A DNA stretch of 64,000 nt from Mesorhizobium amorphae CCNWGS0123 (GTDB lineage: Bacteria; Pseudomonadota; Alphaproteobacteria; Rhizobiales; Rhizobiaceae): contig NZ_CP015318.1 of the NCBI RefSeq assembly GCF_001686985.1, positions 4,896,001 through 4,960,000 of the forward strand. Direction: 5' to 3'. Position numbers and translations under genes: made by a program. This document shows positions 24,743 through 32,978 of this stretch, piece after piece. Position 1 is the stretch's first letter; each line of letters opens with the position of its first letter. The notes beneath the pieces were generated by a model. It made no database searches. It saw nothing but the letters and a program-made list of their open reading frames with translations, and was not told where the DNA came from.

Positions 24743-25993
24743 TCACTCCACGATGACAGCCGTCTCCACCACCGCGTGGAACAGCACGTCGGCGCCGGCC
24801 GCAGCCCATTCCTTGGTGATTTCCTCGGCCTCGTTGTGGCTGAGGCCGTCGACGCAGGGGCACATCACCATGGCGGTCGGCGCAACGCGGTTGATCCAGC
24901 AGGCGTCGTGGCCGGCGCCGGAGACGATGTTGCGATGCGTGTAGCCAAGCCGGTCGGCGGCATCGCGGATCGCCTTGACGCAGCCCTTGTCGAAGGTGAC
25001 CGGGTCGAAATGGCCGACCTGCTCGATCTGATATTTGATGTCGAGCGCATCGCAGATCGTGTCGATGCCCTCGCGGACGCGGGCATCCATCGTGTCCAGC
25101 ACCTCTTTTTCCGGCGAGCGGATGTCGATGGTGAAGACGGTGCGCCCGGCAATGATGTTGCGCGAGTTCGGATAGACCTGCATGTGGCCGACCGCACCGA
25201 CGGCGTCGGGCTGGTAGTCCATGGCGACCTCGTGCACCAGTTCGATCACGCGCGCCATGCCGAGCCCGGCATTGCGGCGTTTCGGCATCGGCGTCGAGCC
25301 GGTATGCGCCTCCTTGCCGGTCAGCGTCACCTGCAGCCATTTCAGCCCCTGGCCATGGGTGACGACGCCGATGTCGATGCCCTCGTCCTCGAGGATCGGC
25401 CCCTGCTCGATATGCAGTTCGAAGAAGGCGTGGATCTTGCGGTCGCCGACCTTCTCGGAGCCTTTCCAGCCGATGCGTTCGAGCTCCTCGCCGAACTTCT
25501 TGCCGTCCTTGTCGACATGTTCGTAGACGTCGGCCTGGTCGAGCACGCCGGCGAAAACGCCTGACGCCATCATGGCGGGCGCGAAGCGCGCGCCTTCTTC
25601 GTTGGTCCAGTTGGTGACGACGATCGGATGCTTGGTCTTGATGCCAAGATCGTTGAGGGAGCGCACGACTTCCAGCCCACCGAGCACGCCGAGCACGCCG
25701 TCATACTTGCCGCCGGTCGGCTGGGTGTCGAGATGGCTGCCGACATAGACTGGCGGCAGGCTGGGATCGGTGCCTTCGCGGCGGGCAAACATCGTGCCCA
25801 TCTCGTCGAGGCCCATTTCGAGCCCGGCCGCCTCGCACCAGCGCTTGAACAGATGCCGGCCCTCGCCGTCCTCGTCGGTCACGGTCTGGCGATTGTTGCC
25901 GCCGGCAATGCCAGGGCCGATCTTCGCCATCTCCATGATGGAATCCCACAAACGGTCTGAATTCACGCGCAGATTCTCGCCGGGGGCGGCCAT
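24743..25993 (-). CDS. N-carbamoyl-beta-alanine amidohydrolase / carbamoylase-family Zn hydrolase
   Basis: The 416-residue M20-family enzyme shows VYVGSHLDTQPTGGKYDG near residue 83 (metal ligands His and Asp), TNWTNEEGARFAPAMMASG near residue 130 (catalytic and bridging glutamates), HIEQGPILEDEG near residue 195 and SGAGHDACWINRVAPT near residue 360. The family includes beta-ureidopropionase, allantoate amidohydrolase and L-carbamoylase. Operon context with dihydropyrimidinase and an omega-aminotransferase points to N-carbamoyl-beta-alanine, releasing ammonia, CO2 and beta-alanine. AGAGGA precedes the ATG. It follows the aminotransferase gene after a strong hairpin. Confidence 0.87.
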   Translation of the reverse strand: MAAPGENLRVNSDRLWDSIMEMAKIGPGIAGGNNRQTVTDEDGEGRHLFKRWCEAAGLEMGLDEMGTMFARREGTDPSLPPVYVGSHLDTQPTGGKYDGVLGVLGGLEVVRSLNDLGIKTKHPIVVTNWTNEEGARFAPAMMASGVFAGVLDQADVYEHVDKDGKKFGEELERIGWKGSEKVGDRKIHAFFELHIEQGPILEDEGIDIGVVTHGQGLKWLQVTLTGKEAHTGSTPMPKRRNAGLGMARVIELVHEVAMDYQPDAVGAVGHMQVYPNSRNIIAGRTVFTIDIRSPEKEVLDTMDARVREGIDTICDALDIKYQIEQVGHFDPVTFDKGCVKAIRDAADRLGYTHRNIVSGAGHDACWINRVAPTAMVMCPCVDGLSHNEAEEITKEWAAAGADVLFHAVVETAVIVE

Positions 25994-26016
25994 TCAAAGT
26001 CCTCTCATTTCGATGT

Positions 26017-26052
26017 CCGGTCGGGCGGCGGTTCCCGACGCCGCCCGACCGG
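26017..26052. repeat. Perfect 14-bp inverted repeat between two operon genes
   Basis: CCGGTCGGGCGGCG and CGCCGCCCGACCGG form a perfect stem with an eight-base loop between the aminotransferase stop (26063) and the amidohydrolase start (25993). No T-run follows on the minus strand. It is therefore more likely an mRNA-stabilising or attenuating hairpin than a full terminator. Confidence 0.75.
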
Positions 26053-26062
26053 TTCAATCAGC

Positions 26063-27391
26063 TTAGTCTATAGAGCGCAGCACGTCGCGCACATGGTCGA
26101 TCAACTCGTTGATCTGGCCCTTGGTGATGATCAGCGGCGGCGACAGTGCGATGATGTCGCCGGTGGTGCGGATCAGCGCGCCGCGTTCGAATGCCTTGAC
26201 GAATGCGGAGAAGGCCCGCTTCGTCGGCTGCCCGGCGATCGGCGCCAGCTCAATCGCGCCGATCAGGCCGATGTTTCTGATATCGATGACATTCGGCTCG
26301 CCCTTCAGCGAATGCAATGCGTCTTCCCAATAGGGCGCCAGTTCCTCGCCGCGGGTCAAAAGCCCCTCTTCCTTATAAGTGTCGAGCGTGCCGAGTGCCG
26401 CCGCACAGGCGATCGGATTGCCCGAATAGGTATAGCCGTGGAAGAACTCGATCATATGGTCGGGGCCGGTCATGAAAGCGTCGTGGATCTCCTTCTTGAC
26501 GAACACCGCGCCCATCGGGATGACACCGTTGGAGACACCCTTGGCCGTCGTCATGATGTCAGGCGTAACGCCGAAATAGTCGGCGGCGAACGGCGTACCG
26601 AGGCGGCCGAAACCGGTGATGACCTCGTCGAAGATCAAAAGGATGCCGTGTTTGGTGCAGATCTCGCGCAGTTTCTGGAGATAGCCCTTCGGCGGCAGGA
26701 TGACGCCGGTCGAACCAGCGACCGGCTCGACGATGACGGCGGCGATGGTCGAGGCATCATGCAACGTGACGATGCGCTCCAGCTCATTCGCCAGTTCCGC
26801 GCCGTGCTCCGGCACGCCCTTTGAGAAGGCATTCTTTTCCGGCAGATGCGTGTGCGGCATGTGGTCGACGCCGCCGAGCAGCGTGCCGAACATCTTGCGG
26901 TTGCTGACGATGCCGCCGACCGAGATGCCGCCGAAATTGACGCCGTGATAGCCGCGCTCCCGGCCGATCAGGCGGGTGCGCGCGCCCTCGCCTTTGGCGC
27001 GATGATAGGCGATCGCCATCTTCAACGCCGTGTCAACCGATTCCGAGCCGGAATTGGTGAAGAAGACATGGTCCATGCCCTTCGGCGCGATGTCGACCAG
27101 GCGGTTCGCCAGCTCGAAGACGATCGGATGGCCCATCTGGAAGGCCGGCGCATAGTCGAGTTCGGCCGCCTGGTGCTGGATCGCCTCGGTGATCTTCGGC
27201 CGGCAATGGCCGGCATTGACGCACCAGAGACCGGCGGTGCCGTCGAGCACCTTGCGGCCGTCGCTGGTCGTGTAATGCATGTCCTTGGCGGACACGAACA
27301 TGCGTGGCGCCTGCTTGAACTGGCGGTTTGCCGTGAACGGCATCCAGAATGCGCTGAGATCGTTCGGCGTGACTTTCAGCCGGTTGGACAT
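26063..27391 (-). CDS. Class III omega-aminotransferase (beta-alanine:pyruvate type)
   Basis: The 442-residue PLP enzyme has the class III layout: GTAGLWCVNAGHCRPKI near residue 52, VFFTNSGSESVDTALKMA near residue 115, RERGYHGVNFGGISVGG near residue 147, LLIFDEVITGFGRLG near residue 250, and the PLP lysine in MTTAKGVSNGVIPMG near residue 285. Members of this subgroup convert beta-alanine and pyruvate to malonate semialdehyde and alanine, which fits the last step of the pathway encoded by this operon. AAGGGGAA lies upstream of the ATG at 27391. It is the first gene of the operon; a RutR-box-like site lies in its promoter region. Confidence 0.89.
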   Translation of the reverse strand: MSNRLKVTPNDLSAFWMPFTANRQFKQAPRMFVSAKDMHYTTSDGRKVLDGTAGLWCVNAGHCRPKITEAIQHQAAELDYAPAFQMGHPIVFELANRLVDIAPKGMDHVFFTNSGSESVDTALKMAIAYHRAKGEGARTRLIGRERGYHGVNFGGISVGGIVSNRKMFGTLLGGVDHMPHTHLPEKNAFSKGVPEHGAELANELERIVTLHDASTIAAVIVEPVAGSTGVILPPKGYLQKLREICTKHGILLIFDEVITGFGRLGTPFAADYFGVTPDIMTTAKGVSNGVIPMGAVFVKKEIHDAFMTGPDHMIEFFHGYTYSGNPIACAAALGTLDTYKEEGLLTRGEELAPYWEDALHSLKGEPNVIDIRNIGLIGAIELAPIAGQPTKRAFSAFVKAFERGALIRTTGDIIALSPPLIITKGQINELIDHVRDVLRSID

Positions 27392-27469
27392 GACCAAGAC
27401 TTCCCCTTGTAACCTGTTTCGGTGCGGCCAACGCTTGGTCTTTGCTGCATTTTCGTGCTACGCAAATTT

Positions 27470-27485
27470 TTGACCGATTGGACAA
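27470..27485. promoter_or_regulatory. RutR-box-like operator upstream of the aminotransferase operon
   Basis: TTGACCGATTGGACAA matches the E. coli RutR box TTGACCAnnTGGTCAA (as I recall it) at 12 of 14 defined positions. It lies about 79 bases before the aminotransferase start and between the operon and the divergent RutR-like gene. A second similar site lies upstream of preT. Confidence 0.6.
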
Positions 27486-27618
27486 ACGTTAGCACCGCCC
27501 TGTCGGCGGTCAAGGGATTACTAGCGGAAATGCGGTATCGGAAGCGCGCTCCACAGGCTGGGGAAAAACTGGTCCAGAGAATTGGTCCAGAGGGCCCGCG
27601 CGACCGCGGCCGGCAAGG

Positions 27619-28260
27619 ATGACGGAGACAATGGAAGGCTCAGCTCCCCGCCGCACCCGCATCCAGCAGGAAAAGCGCGAACTGATCCTGGAGGCCGCGC
27701 TCGAAGTCTTCTCCGCCAACGGTTTTCGCGGCTCGACCATCGACCAGATCGCCGAAGCCGCCGGCATGTCGAAACCGAACCTGCTCTACTATTTCCGCCG
27801 CAAGGAGGACATTCACGAAACGCTAATGGAGCGGCTGCTCGCGACCTGGCTGGCGCCGCTGCGCGAACTCGACGATATCGGCGATCCCCTGACCGAACTG
27901 CGGAGCTACATCCGGCGCAAACTTGAAATGGCGCGCGACTTCCCGCGCGAGAGCCGGCTGTTCGCCAACGAGATCCTGCAGGGCGCGCCGCGCATCATGC
28001 CGCTGCTGGAAGGCGAACTGAAGACGCTGGTCGACGAGAAGGCGGCCATCATCAAGGGCTGGATGCGCGCCGGCAAGATTGTCCGCACCGATCCCTGGCA
28101 CCTGATCTTCTCGATCTGGGCGACGACGCAGCACTATGCCGATTTCGATGTCCAGGTCCGCGCCGTGCTCGGCGCTGACCGCGGCGGCGACGGCCGCTTC
28201 GAGGACGCCGCCAGGTTCCTGGAGCAGCTGTTCATCGAAGGGCTGAAGCCGAAAGGCTAG
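27619..28260 (+). CDS. RutR-like TetR-family regulator
   Basis: The 213-residue protein has a TetR helix-turn-helix (ELILEAALEVFSANGFRGST, IDQIAEAAGMSKPNLLYYF, residues about 20-65). Its C-terminal domain resembles RutR/YcdC (FPRESRLFANEILQGAPRIMPLLEGEL, WHLIFSIWATTQHYADFDVQV). RutR in E. coli senses uracil/thymine and controls pyrimidine use. Position beside the aminotransferase operon and near preT-preA makes it the likely regulator here. The ATG at 27631 (MEGSAPRR) with GGAG just before it is a plausible alternative start. Confidence 0.86.
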   Translation: MTETMEGSAPRRTRIQQEKRELILEAALEVFSANGFRGSTIDQIAEAAGMSKPNLLYYFRRKEDIHETLMERLLATWLAPLRELDDIGDPLTELRSYIRRKLEMARDFPRESRLFANEILQGAPRIMPLLEGELKTLVDEKAAIIKGWMRAGKIVRTDPWHLIFSIWATTQHYADFDVQVRAVLGADRGGDGRFEDAARFLEQLFIEGLKPKG

Positions 28261-28273
28261 CCTCGGGCGGAAA

Positions 28274-29149
28274 TCAGGCGCTGCGCCGCTCGGCCGGCAG
28301 CGCCTCCAGCAGCAGTTGCTGCAGCTTGGCGATCGAGTTCTGCTCGGCGAGCGGCGTGTAGACGATCAGCCTCATGTCCGAGCCGTCGTCGATCGAAAGG
28401 CTCATATGCTCGAAGGCCATCGCGCCGGCGATCGAGTGCCGGACATGCTTCACCCCCGATAATTTCCTCGCCACATCGCGCTGCGGCCACCACGCCCGGA
28501 ATTCCGGACTTGAGCGTGTCATCAACTCGATCAGCCGTTCGAAATCCGGATCGCCGACATATTTCGCACTCTCGGCTCGGAACGAGGCAAGCACCGAGCG
28601 CGCCAGTTGCTCCCAGTCGACAAGCAGGCGGCGATGGTGCGGGTTGGTGAACACCATGTGGACGATGTTGCGGGCATCACCGTCCAGCATGCCATAGTCA
28701 CCGAAAACGGCGACGGCCGCCGGATTCCAGGCCAGCACGTCCCAGCGTCGCCCCACGACATAGGCCGGCTGCAGAACGAGGCTCTGCAGCATGTGCAGCA
28801 GGGGGCCATCCACTTTTTCCGGCGTCACGGCACGACGCTCAGGCTGCTGGCGGCCGGCAAGCGTGAACAAATGCCGCGTCTCGGCGGCATCGAGCCGCAG
28901 CGCCTCGCACAGCGCGGTCAGCACCTCCACGGAAGGACGCACGTCCCTGCCCTGCTCCAGCCAGGTGTACCAGGTCGTGCCGACGCCGGCGATCATCGCC
29001 ACCTCCTCGCGGCGCAGGCCAGGCGTGCGCCGCCTCTGGCCAGCAGCGATGCCGGTGGCCGACGGCGACAGCCTTTCGCGGCGCGAACGCAGAAAGGCGC
29101 CAAGCTCGCGCCGGCGACTGTCTTCGGGAGACTGTGCGGGAGCATCCAT
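28274..29149 (-). CDS. XRE-family regulator with MmyB-type C-terminal domain
   Basis: The 291-residue protein has an XRE helix-turn-helix (ELGAFLRSRRERLSP, RRTPGLRREEVAMIAGVGTT, WYTWLEQGRDVRPSVEVL, residues about 15-85). A C-terminal MmyB-like PAS domain follows (VVGRRWDVLAWNPAAVAVFGD near residue 140; fatty-acid-binding fold in known structures). Members of this group commonly control an adjacent divergent short-chain dehydrogenase gene, which is the arrangement here. The start codons are 101 bases apart, and a GTATCGATAC palindrome lies 15 bases upstream of this gene. Confidence 0.86.
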   Translation of the reverse strand: MDAPAQSPEDSRRRELGAFLRSRRERLSPSATGIAAGQRRRTPGLRREEVAMIAGVGTTWYTWLEQGRDVRPSVEVLTALCEALRLDAAETRHLFTLAGRQQPERRAVTPEKVDGPLLHMLQSLVLQPAYVVGRRWDVLAWNPAAVAVFGDYGMLDGDARNIVHMVFTNPHHRRLLVDWEQLARSVLASFRAESAKYVGDPDFERLIELMTRSSPEFRAWWPQRDVARKLSGVKHVRHSIAGAMAFEHMSLSIDDGSDMRLIVYTPLAEQNSIAKLQQLLLEALPAERRSA

Positions 29150-29164
29150 GGGCCCATTATAGCA

Positions 29165-29174
29165 GTATCGATAC
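29165..29174. promoter_or_regulatory. Ten-base palindrome in the XRE/SDR divergent promoter
   Basis: GTATCGATAC lies in the short gap between the divergent XRE regulator and SDR genes, close to the regulator's start codon. Its position suits an operator, but ten bases of symmetry alone is weak evidence. Confidence 0.4.
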
Positions 29175-29250
29175 CAGGATAAAGTTTGAACTGTTTGCGC
29201 CGCGCCCAGTGCCCCATCTTGCGTTCAGAGCAAGCGTGGAGGCTCCAGGC

Positions 29251-30090
29251 ATGGAACTGAAAGACAAGACTGTCCTCATTACAGGTTCGACAGACGGCGT
29301 CGGACGCGTCGTCGCGGAGAGGCTGGGCGCTGCACGCGCCCGCGTTCTGGTGCACGGCCGCGATGCGGCGCGCGGCAAGGCGTTGGTCGCCGAAATCGAA
29401 GCCGCCGGCGGCAAGGCCGAGTTTCTTGCCGCCGACCTCGCCTCGCTGGCTGAGGTCCGCCGTCTCGCTGAAGCGGTGCGCGCCAGGACCGACCGGCTCG
29501 ACATCTTCATCAACAATGCCGGCATCGGCACCGCCGGCGCGAAACGACAGATCAGCGCCGATGGCTACGAATTGCGCTTTGCCGTCAACTACCTCGCCGG
29601 CTTCCTGCTGACCACAGAGCTTTTGCCGCTGCTTAAAGCGAGCGCGCCTTCGCGCATCATCAACGTCGCATCGGCCGGCCAGCAGGCAATCGACTTCGGC
29701 GATGTCATGCTGACCCGCGCCTATGACGGCGTGCGCGCCTACTGCCAGAGCAAGCTGGCGCAGATCCTGTTCACCGTCGATCTCGCCGAGCAGCTGAAAG
29801 GCACAGGCGTCACCGTCAACGCCTTGCATCCGGCGAGCTACATGAACACGACCATGGTCCGGCAGGCAGGCGTCACACCGTGGAGCTCGGTCGAAACCGG
29901 CGCTGAAGCCATCCTCAACCTCGCGACATCGCGTGATCTCAAAGGCAGAAGCGGCCTCTATTTCGATGGCATGCGGGAATCCCGCGCCGATGCGCAAGCC
30001 TATGACGTGAAGGCAAGACAGCAATTGCGGGAACTGAGCCTCGACCTCGTCGGCCTCGCTTCCACAACTTCGAAGGAAAAGCAGTCATGA
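29251..30090 (+). CDS. Short-chain dehydrogenase/reductase, retinol-dehydrogenase-like
   Basis: The 279-residue enzyme has the classical SDR features: cofactor motif TVLITGSTDGVGRVVAERL at the N-terminus, the structural NNAGIG near residue 90, catalytic serine in INVASAGQQ near residue 142 and YCQSKLAQI (Tyr and Lys of YxxxK) near residue 165. The arginine at the end of the second strand (HGRDAARG) suggests NADPH. The overall pattern resembles RDH/WWOX-type SDRs acting on lipophilic alcohols or aldehydes. The ATG at 29251 follows GTGGAGG. It overlaps the next SDR gene by four bases (ATGA). Confidence 0.85.
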   Translation: MELKDKTVLITGSTDGVGRVVAERLGAARARVLVHGRDAARGKALVAEIEAAGGKAEFLAADLASLAEVRRLAEAVRARTDRLDIFINNAGIGTAGAKRQISADGYELRFAVNYLAGFLLTTELLPLLKASAPSRIINVASAGQQAIDFGDVMLTRAYDGVRAYCQSKLAQILFTVDLAEQLKGTGVTVNALHPASYMNTTMVRQAGVTPWSSVETGAEAILNLATSRDLKGRSGLYFDGMRESRADAQAYDVKARQQLRELSLDLVGLASTTSKEKQS

Positions 30091-30809
30091 GCGAGAAGAA
30101 TGAACGTGTCGTGATCATCGGCGGCTCTTCCGGCATCGGCCTCGCCACGGCGCAGAAGCTGCTTGGCCCGAACATGAGGGTGACCATCACGGGGCGCAAC
30201 CAGGGAAGGCTCAACAGCGCCTGGCAAAGCCTTGGCGGCGCTGTCGACAAGGCTGCCTTCGATGCCTCCAAACCCGACGAGGTTCGCCAATTCTTCGATC
30301 GTACCGGTCCCTTCGATCATCTTGTCCTGGCCGCCAGCGGCGGCAAGGGACTCGGCCCGTTCGAAACGCTCGACCTTGCCGACATCGGCGGCGGCGTCGA
30401 CGAGAAAGTCCGGCCGCAACTCTCATGCCTGCAGGCGGCCCTGCCGACCCTGAACAAGAACGGCTCGGTCACGTTCATCTCGGCGGTCTCGGCACAATTG
30501 TCGGCGCCGGGAGTCGCCTGCATCGCCGCCGTCAACGGCATGCTGTTGACGGTGGTGCCGATCCTGGCCGTGGAGCTCAAGCCGCTGCGCGTCAACGTCG
30601 TGGCGCCGGGCGTCATCGATACGCCCTGGTGGCATTTCCTGCCTGACGAGCAGCGGCAGGCGGTGTTCACCGAGTATGCCGTGAAAACGCCGGTCGGACG
30701 CATCGGCCGCGCCGAAGACGTTGCCGGCGCGATCGCCTTCCTCGTCTCCAACGGCTTCGTCACCGGCCAGGTGCTGACCTGCGACGGCGGGTTGCGATAT
30801 GCCGCGTGA
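30087..30809 (+). CDS. SDR-family protein lacking the catalytic Tyr-Lys pair
   Basis: The 240-residue protein keeps the SDR cofactor motif (VVIIGGSSGIGLATAQKLL), an ITGRNQGRLN NADP-type strand and the C-terminal VAPGVIDTPWW and GQVLTCDGGLR segments. The usual YxxxK active site is replaced: the region reads SAPGVACIAAVNGML, so the Tyr and Lys positions appear to hold Ile and Asn. A serine is still present in TFISAVSAQ. The protein may bind cofactor without classical catalysis, or use a different mechanism. It is translationally coupled to the preceding, intact SDR gene, so a partner or regulatory role is possible. Confidence 0.8.
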   Translation: MSEKNERVVIIGGSSGIGLATAQKLLGPNMRVTITGRNQGRLNSAWQSLGGAVDKAAFDASKPDEVRQFFDRTGPFDHLVLAASGGKGLGPFETLDLADIGGGVDEKVRPQLSCLQAALPTLNKNGSVTFISAVSAQLSAPGVACIAAVNGMLLTVVPILAVELKPLRVNVVAPGVIDTPWWHFLPDEQRQAVFTEYAVKTPVGRIGRAEDVAGAIAFLVSNGFVTGQVLTCDGGLRYAA

Positions 30810-30843
30810 GCGGCAGGGCGAGGATGCTTCCTGAGAGCGGGGC

Positions 30844-31338
30844 TCAGTTGGCTGTAAGGCCTGGCCAGAAGGCTAGCGCCATCAGGCCTGCCACGATCGT
30901 ATACCAGAGCGCCGTGTGAGCCGCCTTCATGACCGGCCGCCCGGCTTCGCGCGCACGGTTCGGACGCAGGGGATCATACATCACCTTGACCACCGCCCCG
31001 ACCGAACCGGTCGCGTCATTGACCGGCAGGTTCGAGTCGAAGCGCCAGATGTGCCCCTGGCGATCGGTGAATTCTATGGTCGGGGTGTTGGGCGCGTCGT
31101 CCGACATGTCGATCTTCACCACCTTGCCGGTCGCATAGGCGCGGCGGCGGCGCAGCACCAGATCGCCATAGGTGTGGGGGACGACGAGCACGAGGACAAA
31201 TACGCCGCACAGGAAGCACCAGATCTGGATGTCGCTCGGAGCATAGCCGAACACCTCGGCGAGCGCCCGAAACGGCGACAGCGCGTGGTGGAAGGCCTGC
31301 GAAACGCTCCCCCAGAAGCTGTTCCAGCTTTGCTCCAT
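30844..31338 (-). CDS. DUF3592-type membrane protein
   Basis: The 164-residue protein has one membrane helix near residue 40 (IWCFLCGVFVLVLVVPHTYGD) and another near the C-terminus (ALWYTIVAGLMALAFWPGL). They enclose an extracytoplasmic beta domain, ATGKVVKIDMSD ... PTIEFTDRQGHIWRF ... GAVVKVMYDPLRPNRAR. The RVKVxYDPxxPxxAR pattern and topology match DUF3592, a family without assigned function. TGGAG precedes the ATG at 31338. It is convergent with the SDR pair. Confidence 0.72.
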   Translation of the reverse strand: MEQSWNSFWGSVSQAFHHALSPFRALAEVFGYAPSDIQIWCFLCGVFVLVLVVPHTYGDLVLRRRRAYATGKVVKIDMSDDAPNTPTIEFTDRQGHIWRFDSNLPVNDATGSVGAVVKVMYDPLRPNRAREAGRPVMKAAHTALWYTIVAGLMALAFWPGLTAN

Positions 31339-31431
31339 AAAGGCTCCAACAGCGAAACTGCGCCAATCCTACCAGCCATTCGCGACGAAGCGATTAATGC
31401 GGCCGGCGATTGATCCGGCAGCGCCGCCAAC

Positions 31432-31535
31432 TAGAGCAATTCCAGGAAAAGTGTGAAACGGTTTTCCGTCCGGAATTGCGTAAACAAAGGAGATGGAGCG
31501 GTTCCGCGTTTCCGTGAAATGATGAACCGCTCTAG
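31432..31535 (-). repeat. Palindromic intergenic repeat, copy 1 (~104 bp)
   Basis: The element starts TAGAGCAATTCC and ends GAACCGCTCTAG. It holds two stem-loops, CAATTCC/GGAATTG with an inner GGAAAA/TTTTCC pairing, and GAGCGGTTC/GAACCGCTC. A second copy in the opposite orientation lies at 43638-43741. It abuts the stop codon of the DoxX gene. The form resembles rhizobial intergenic mosaic elements. Confidence 0.85.
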
Positions 31536-31913
31536 TCAAAGCGGCTGCGCCATCAACGACAGGAAACCGCCGGTCAGGGCGACATTGGCGACAAAGCCGT
31601 TGATGCGAGCCGCTCGCTCGGGTCCCTGATGATCCCAGAAATTGTCGAACATGATCGTGGCGACAACCAGGAACAGGATCAGGCCTGCGGCAGCAGGTGC
31701 GGTCCAGATGCCCACCACGACCAGTCCGCCGGCAACGACCTGCAGGGCGATGCCGGTCCACAGCGCCAGCCCCGCCTGCGGTACGCCGCGGTCTGTCATC
31801 AATTGGGTCAGGAAGGCCGCGTTCACGATGTTGCGCAGGCCGGCAAAAACGAAGGCGCCGCCAAGCAGCAGGCGGGCGGCGACCAGAATCTCATTCTGAA
31901 AACTTGCGAGCAT
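31536..31913 (-). CDS. DoxX-family membrane protein
   Basis: The 125-residue protein has four membrane segments: ILVAARLLLGGAFVFAGLRN, GLALWTGIALQVVAGGLVVVG, APAAAGLILFLVVATIMF and INGFVANVALTGGFLSLMA. The LLGGAFVFAGLRNI start is typical of the DoxX/DoxD group, small quinone-linked or stress-related membrane proteins. The start at 31913 follows GAGGATCAGCACC; the frame is open further upstream without signal. It follows the AhpD-like gene after a terminator, so it may be only partly co-transcribed with it. Confidence 0.8.
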   Translation of the reverse strand: MLASFQNEILVAARLLLGGAFVFAGLRNIVNAAFLTQLMTDRGVPQAGLALWTGIALQVVAGGLVVVGIWTAPAAAGLILFLVVATIMFDNFWDHQGPERAARINGFVANVALTGGFLSLMAQPL

Positions 31914-31931
31914 GGTGCTGATCCTCAAACG

Positions 31932-31960
31932 AAAAAGGCACGCGGGCCTTGCGGCCCGCG
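31932..31960 (-). terminator. Intrinsic terminator after the AhpD-like gene
   Basis: On the minus strand CGCGGGCC and GGCCCGCG form a perfect 8-bp stem with a GCAA tetraloop, followed by TGCCTTTTT. It lies 13 bases after the AhpD-like stop codon and before the DoxX gene. Confidence 0.8.
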
Positions 31961-31972
31961 CGCCGGCTTGGC

Positions 31973-32431
31973 TCAGGCGGCCTTCGCTGCTGGCATCGGA
32001 TGAACGGCATGGAACGGCACGCAAAGCCGGTTCCAGGTATTGATCATGCCGATCGCGACAGACAGCTTGACCAGTTCCTCTTCAGAAAAATGCTCGAGCG
32101 TCCGGGCATAGAGCTCATCCGAGACACCGTTTTCGGCGATCTTGGTCACCGCTTCGGTCCAGGCGAAGGCGGCGCGTTCGCGCTCGGAAAATAGCGGCGA
32201 TTCCTTCCAGGCTGAGACCAGATAGAGCCGCTGCTCGGTCTCGCCATCCCGCCGCGCCTCGCGGCTGTGCATCTCGACGCAATAGGAACAGCCATTGATC
32301 TGCGACGCCCTGAGCTTGATCAAGTGCAGAAGGCTTACCTCCAGCCCACATTCGTCGACCGCCTTGTTGAGCGCCGACACCGCCTTCATGATCTCCGGCG
32401 CCTTGGCGAAGAATTGCAGCCTCTGTTTCAT
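31973..32431 (-). CDS. AhpD-like carboxymuconolactone decarboxylase family protein
   Basis: The 152-residue helical protein has the CxxC peroxidase motif of AhpD in ASQINGCSYCVEMHSREAR near residue 47, with the following histidine of the proton relay. FAWTEAVTKIAENGV is the second conserved block. It is expected to reduce peroxides or act as a thiol-dependent antioxidant partner. It lies 12 bases after the Rrf2 regulator gene and just before a DoxX gene, so a redox-stress operon is likely. AAAGGG precedes the ATG. Confidence 0.87.
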   Translation of the reverse strand: MKQRLQFFAKAPEIMKAVSALNKAVDECGLEVSLLHLIKLRASQINGCSYCVEMHSREARRDGETEQRLYLVSAWKESPLFSERERAAFAWTEAVTKIAENGVSDELYARTLEHFSEEELVKLSVAIGMINTWNRLCVPFHAVHPMPAAKAA

Positions 32432-32443
32432 CGTCTTACCCTT

Positions 32444-32962
32444 TCACGCTTGCTTGGTTGAACTGGATTTTTGCGGTCGCTGATGCCGCGCCACGAAGGC
32501 GCAACCCGCCGCAACCGAACGCGGATCGGCATCGCTCTGATAGGCAGCGACAATATCGGACAGCCGGGCCTCGGCGAGCGCGGCGCGATAGGCGCGCTCG
32601 GCCTTGAGCATCGCGGCATTGATGCCGCACGGCTTCACATAGGCGGAGGCATCGAGCCTGACCGGGCCGCGCTGGCGGATCTCGCCGCAGCGGAAGGCCG
32701 GCTCGCGACCCTCCACTGCCAGTACGATGTCGAGCAGCGTGATCCGTTCCGCCGGCCGCGCCAGCCGGTAGCCGCCGGCCGGTCCAGGCACCGATTCAAG
32801 AATGCCCTGCGCCGTCAGCATGTTGAGATGCTTCAGAAGATAGCTCGGCGACAGGCCGAAAGCCTCCGCCATCGCGGCGCCCGGCATGGTCGCCGCGCCA
32901 TCCACGCCGGCGAGCATCGCGGCACAGTGGATCGCCGCCTCAACGCCCTCACCCAGCTTCAT
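32444..32962 (-). CDS. Rrf2-family transcriptional regulator
   Basis: The 172-residue protein has an N-terminal winged helix typical of Rrf2 (AMLAGVDGAATMPGAAMAEA, SPSYLLKHLNMLTAQGILES, GPAGGYRLARPAERITLLDI). A downstream region has cysteines in FRCGEIRQ, KPCGIN and GCAF that could bind an iron-sulfur cluster or sense thiol state, though the spacing does not match the IscR/NsrR set exactly. It heads the AhpD-like/DoxX gene group, and two direct repeats lie in its promoter. Confidence 0.83.
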   Translation of the reverse strand: MKLGEGVEAAIHCAAMLAGVDGAATMPGAAMAEAFGLSPSYLLKHLNMLTAQGILESVPGPAGGYRLARPAERITLLDIVLAVEGREPAFRCGEIRQRGPVRLDASAYVKPCGINAAMLKAERAYRAALAEARLSDIVAAYQSDADPRSVAAGCAFVARHQRPQKSSSTKQA

Positions 32963-32978
32963 CGTGCCGATCTCCTAT

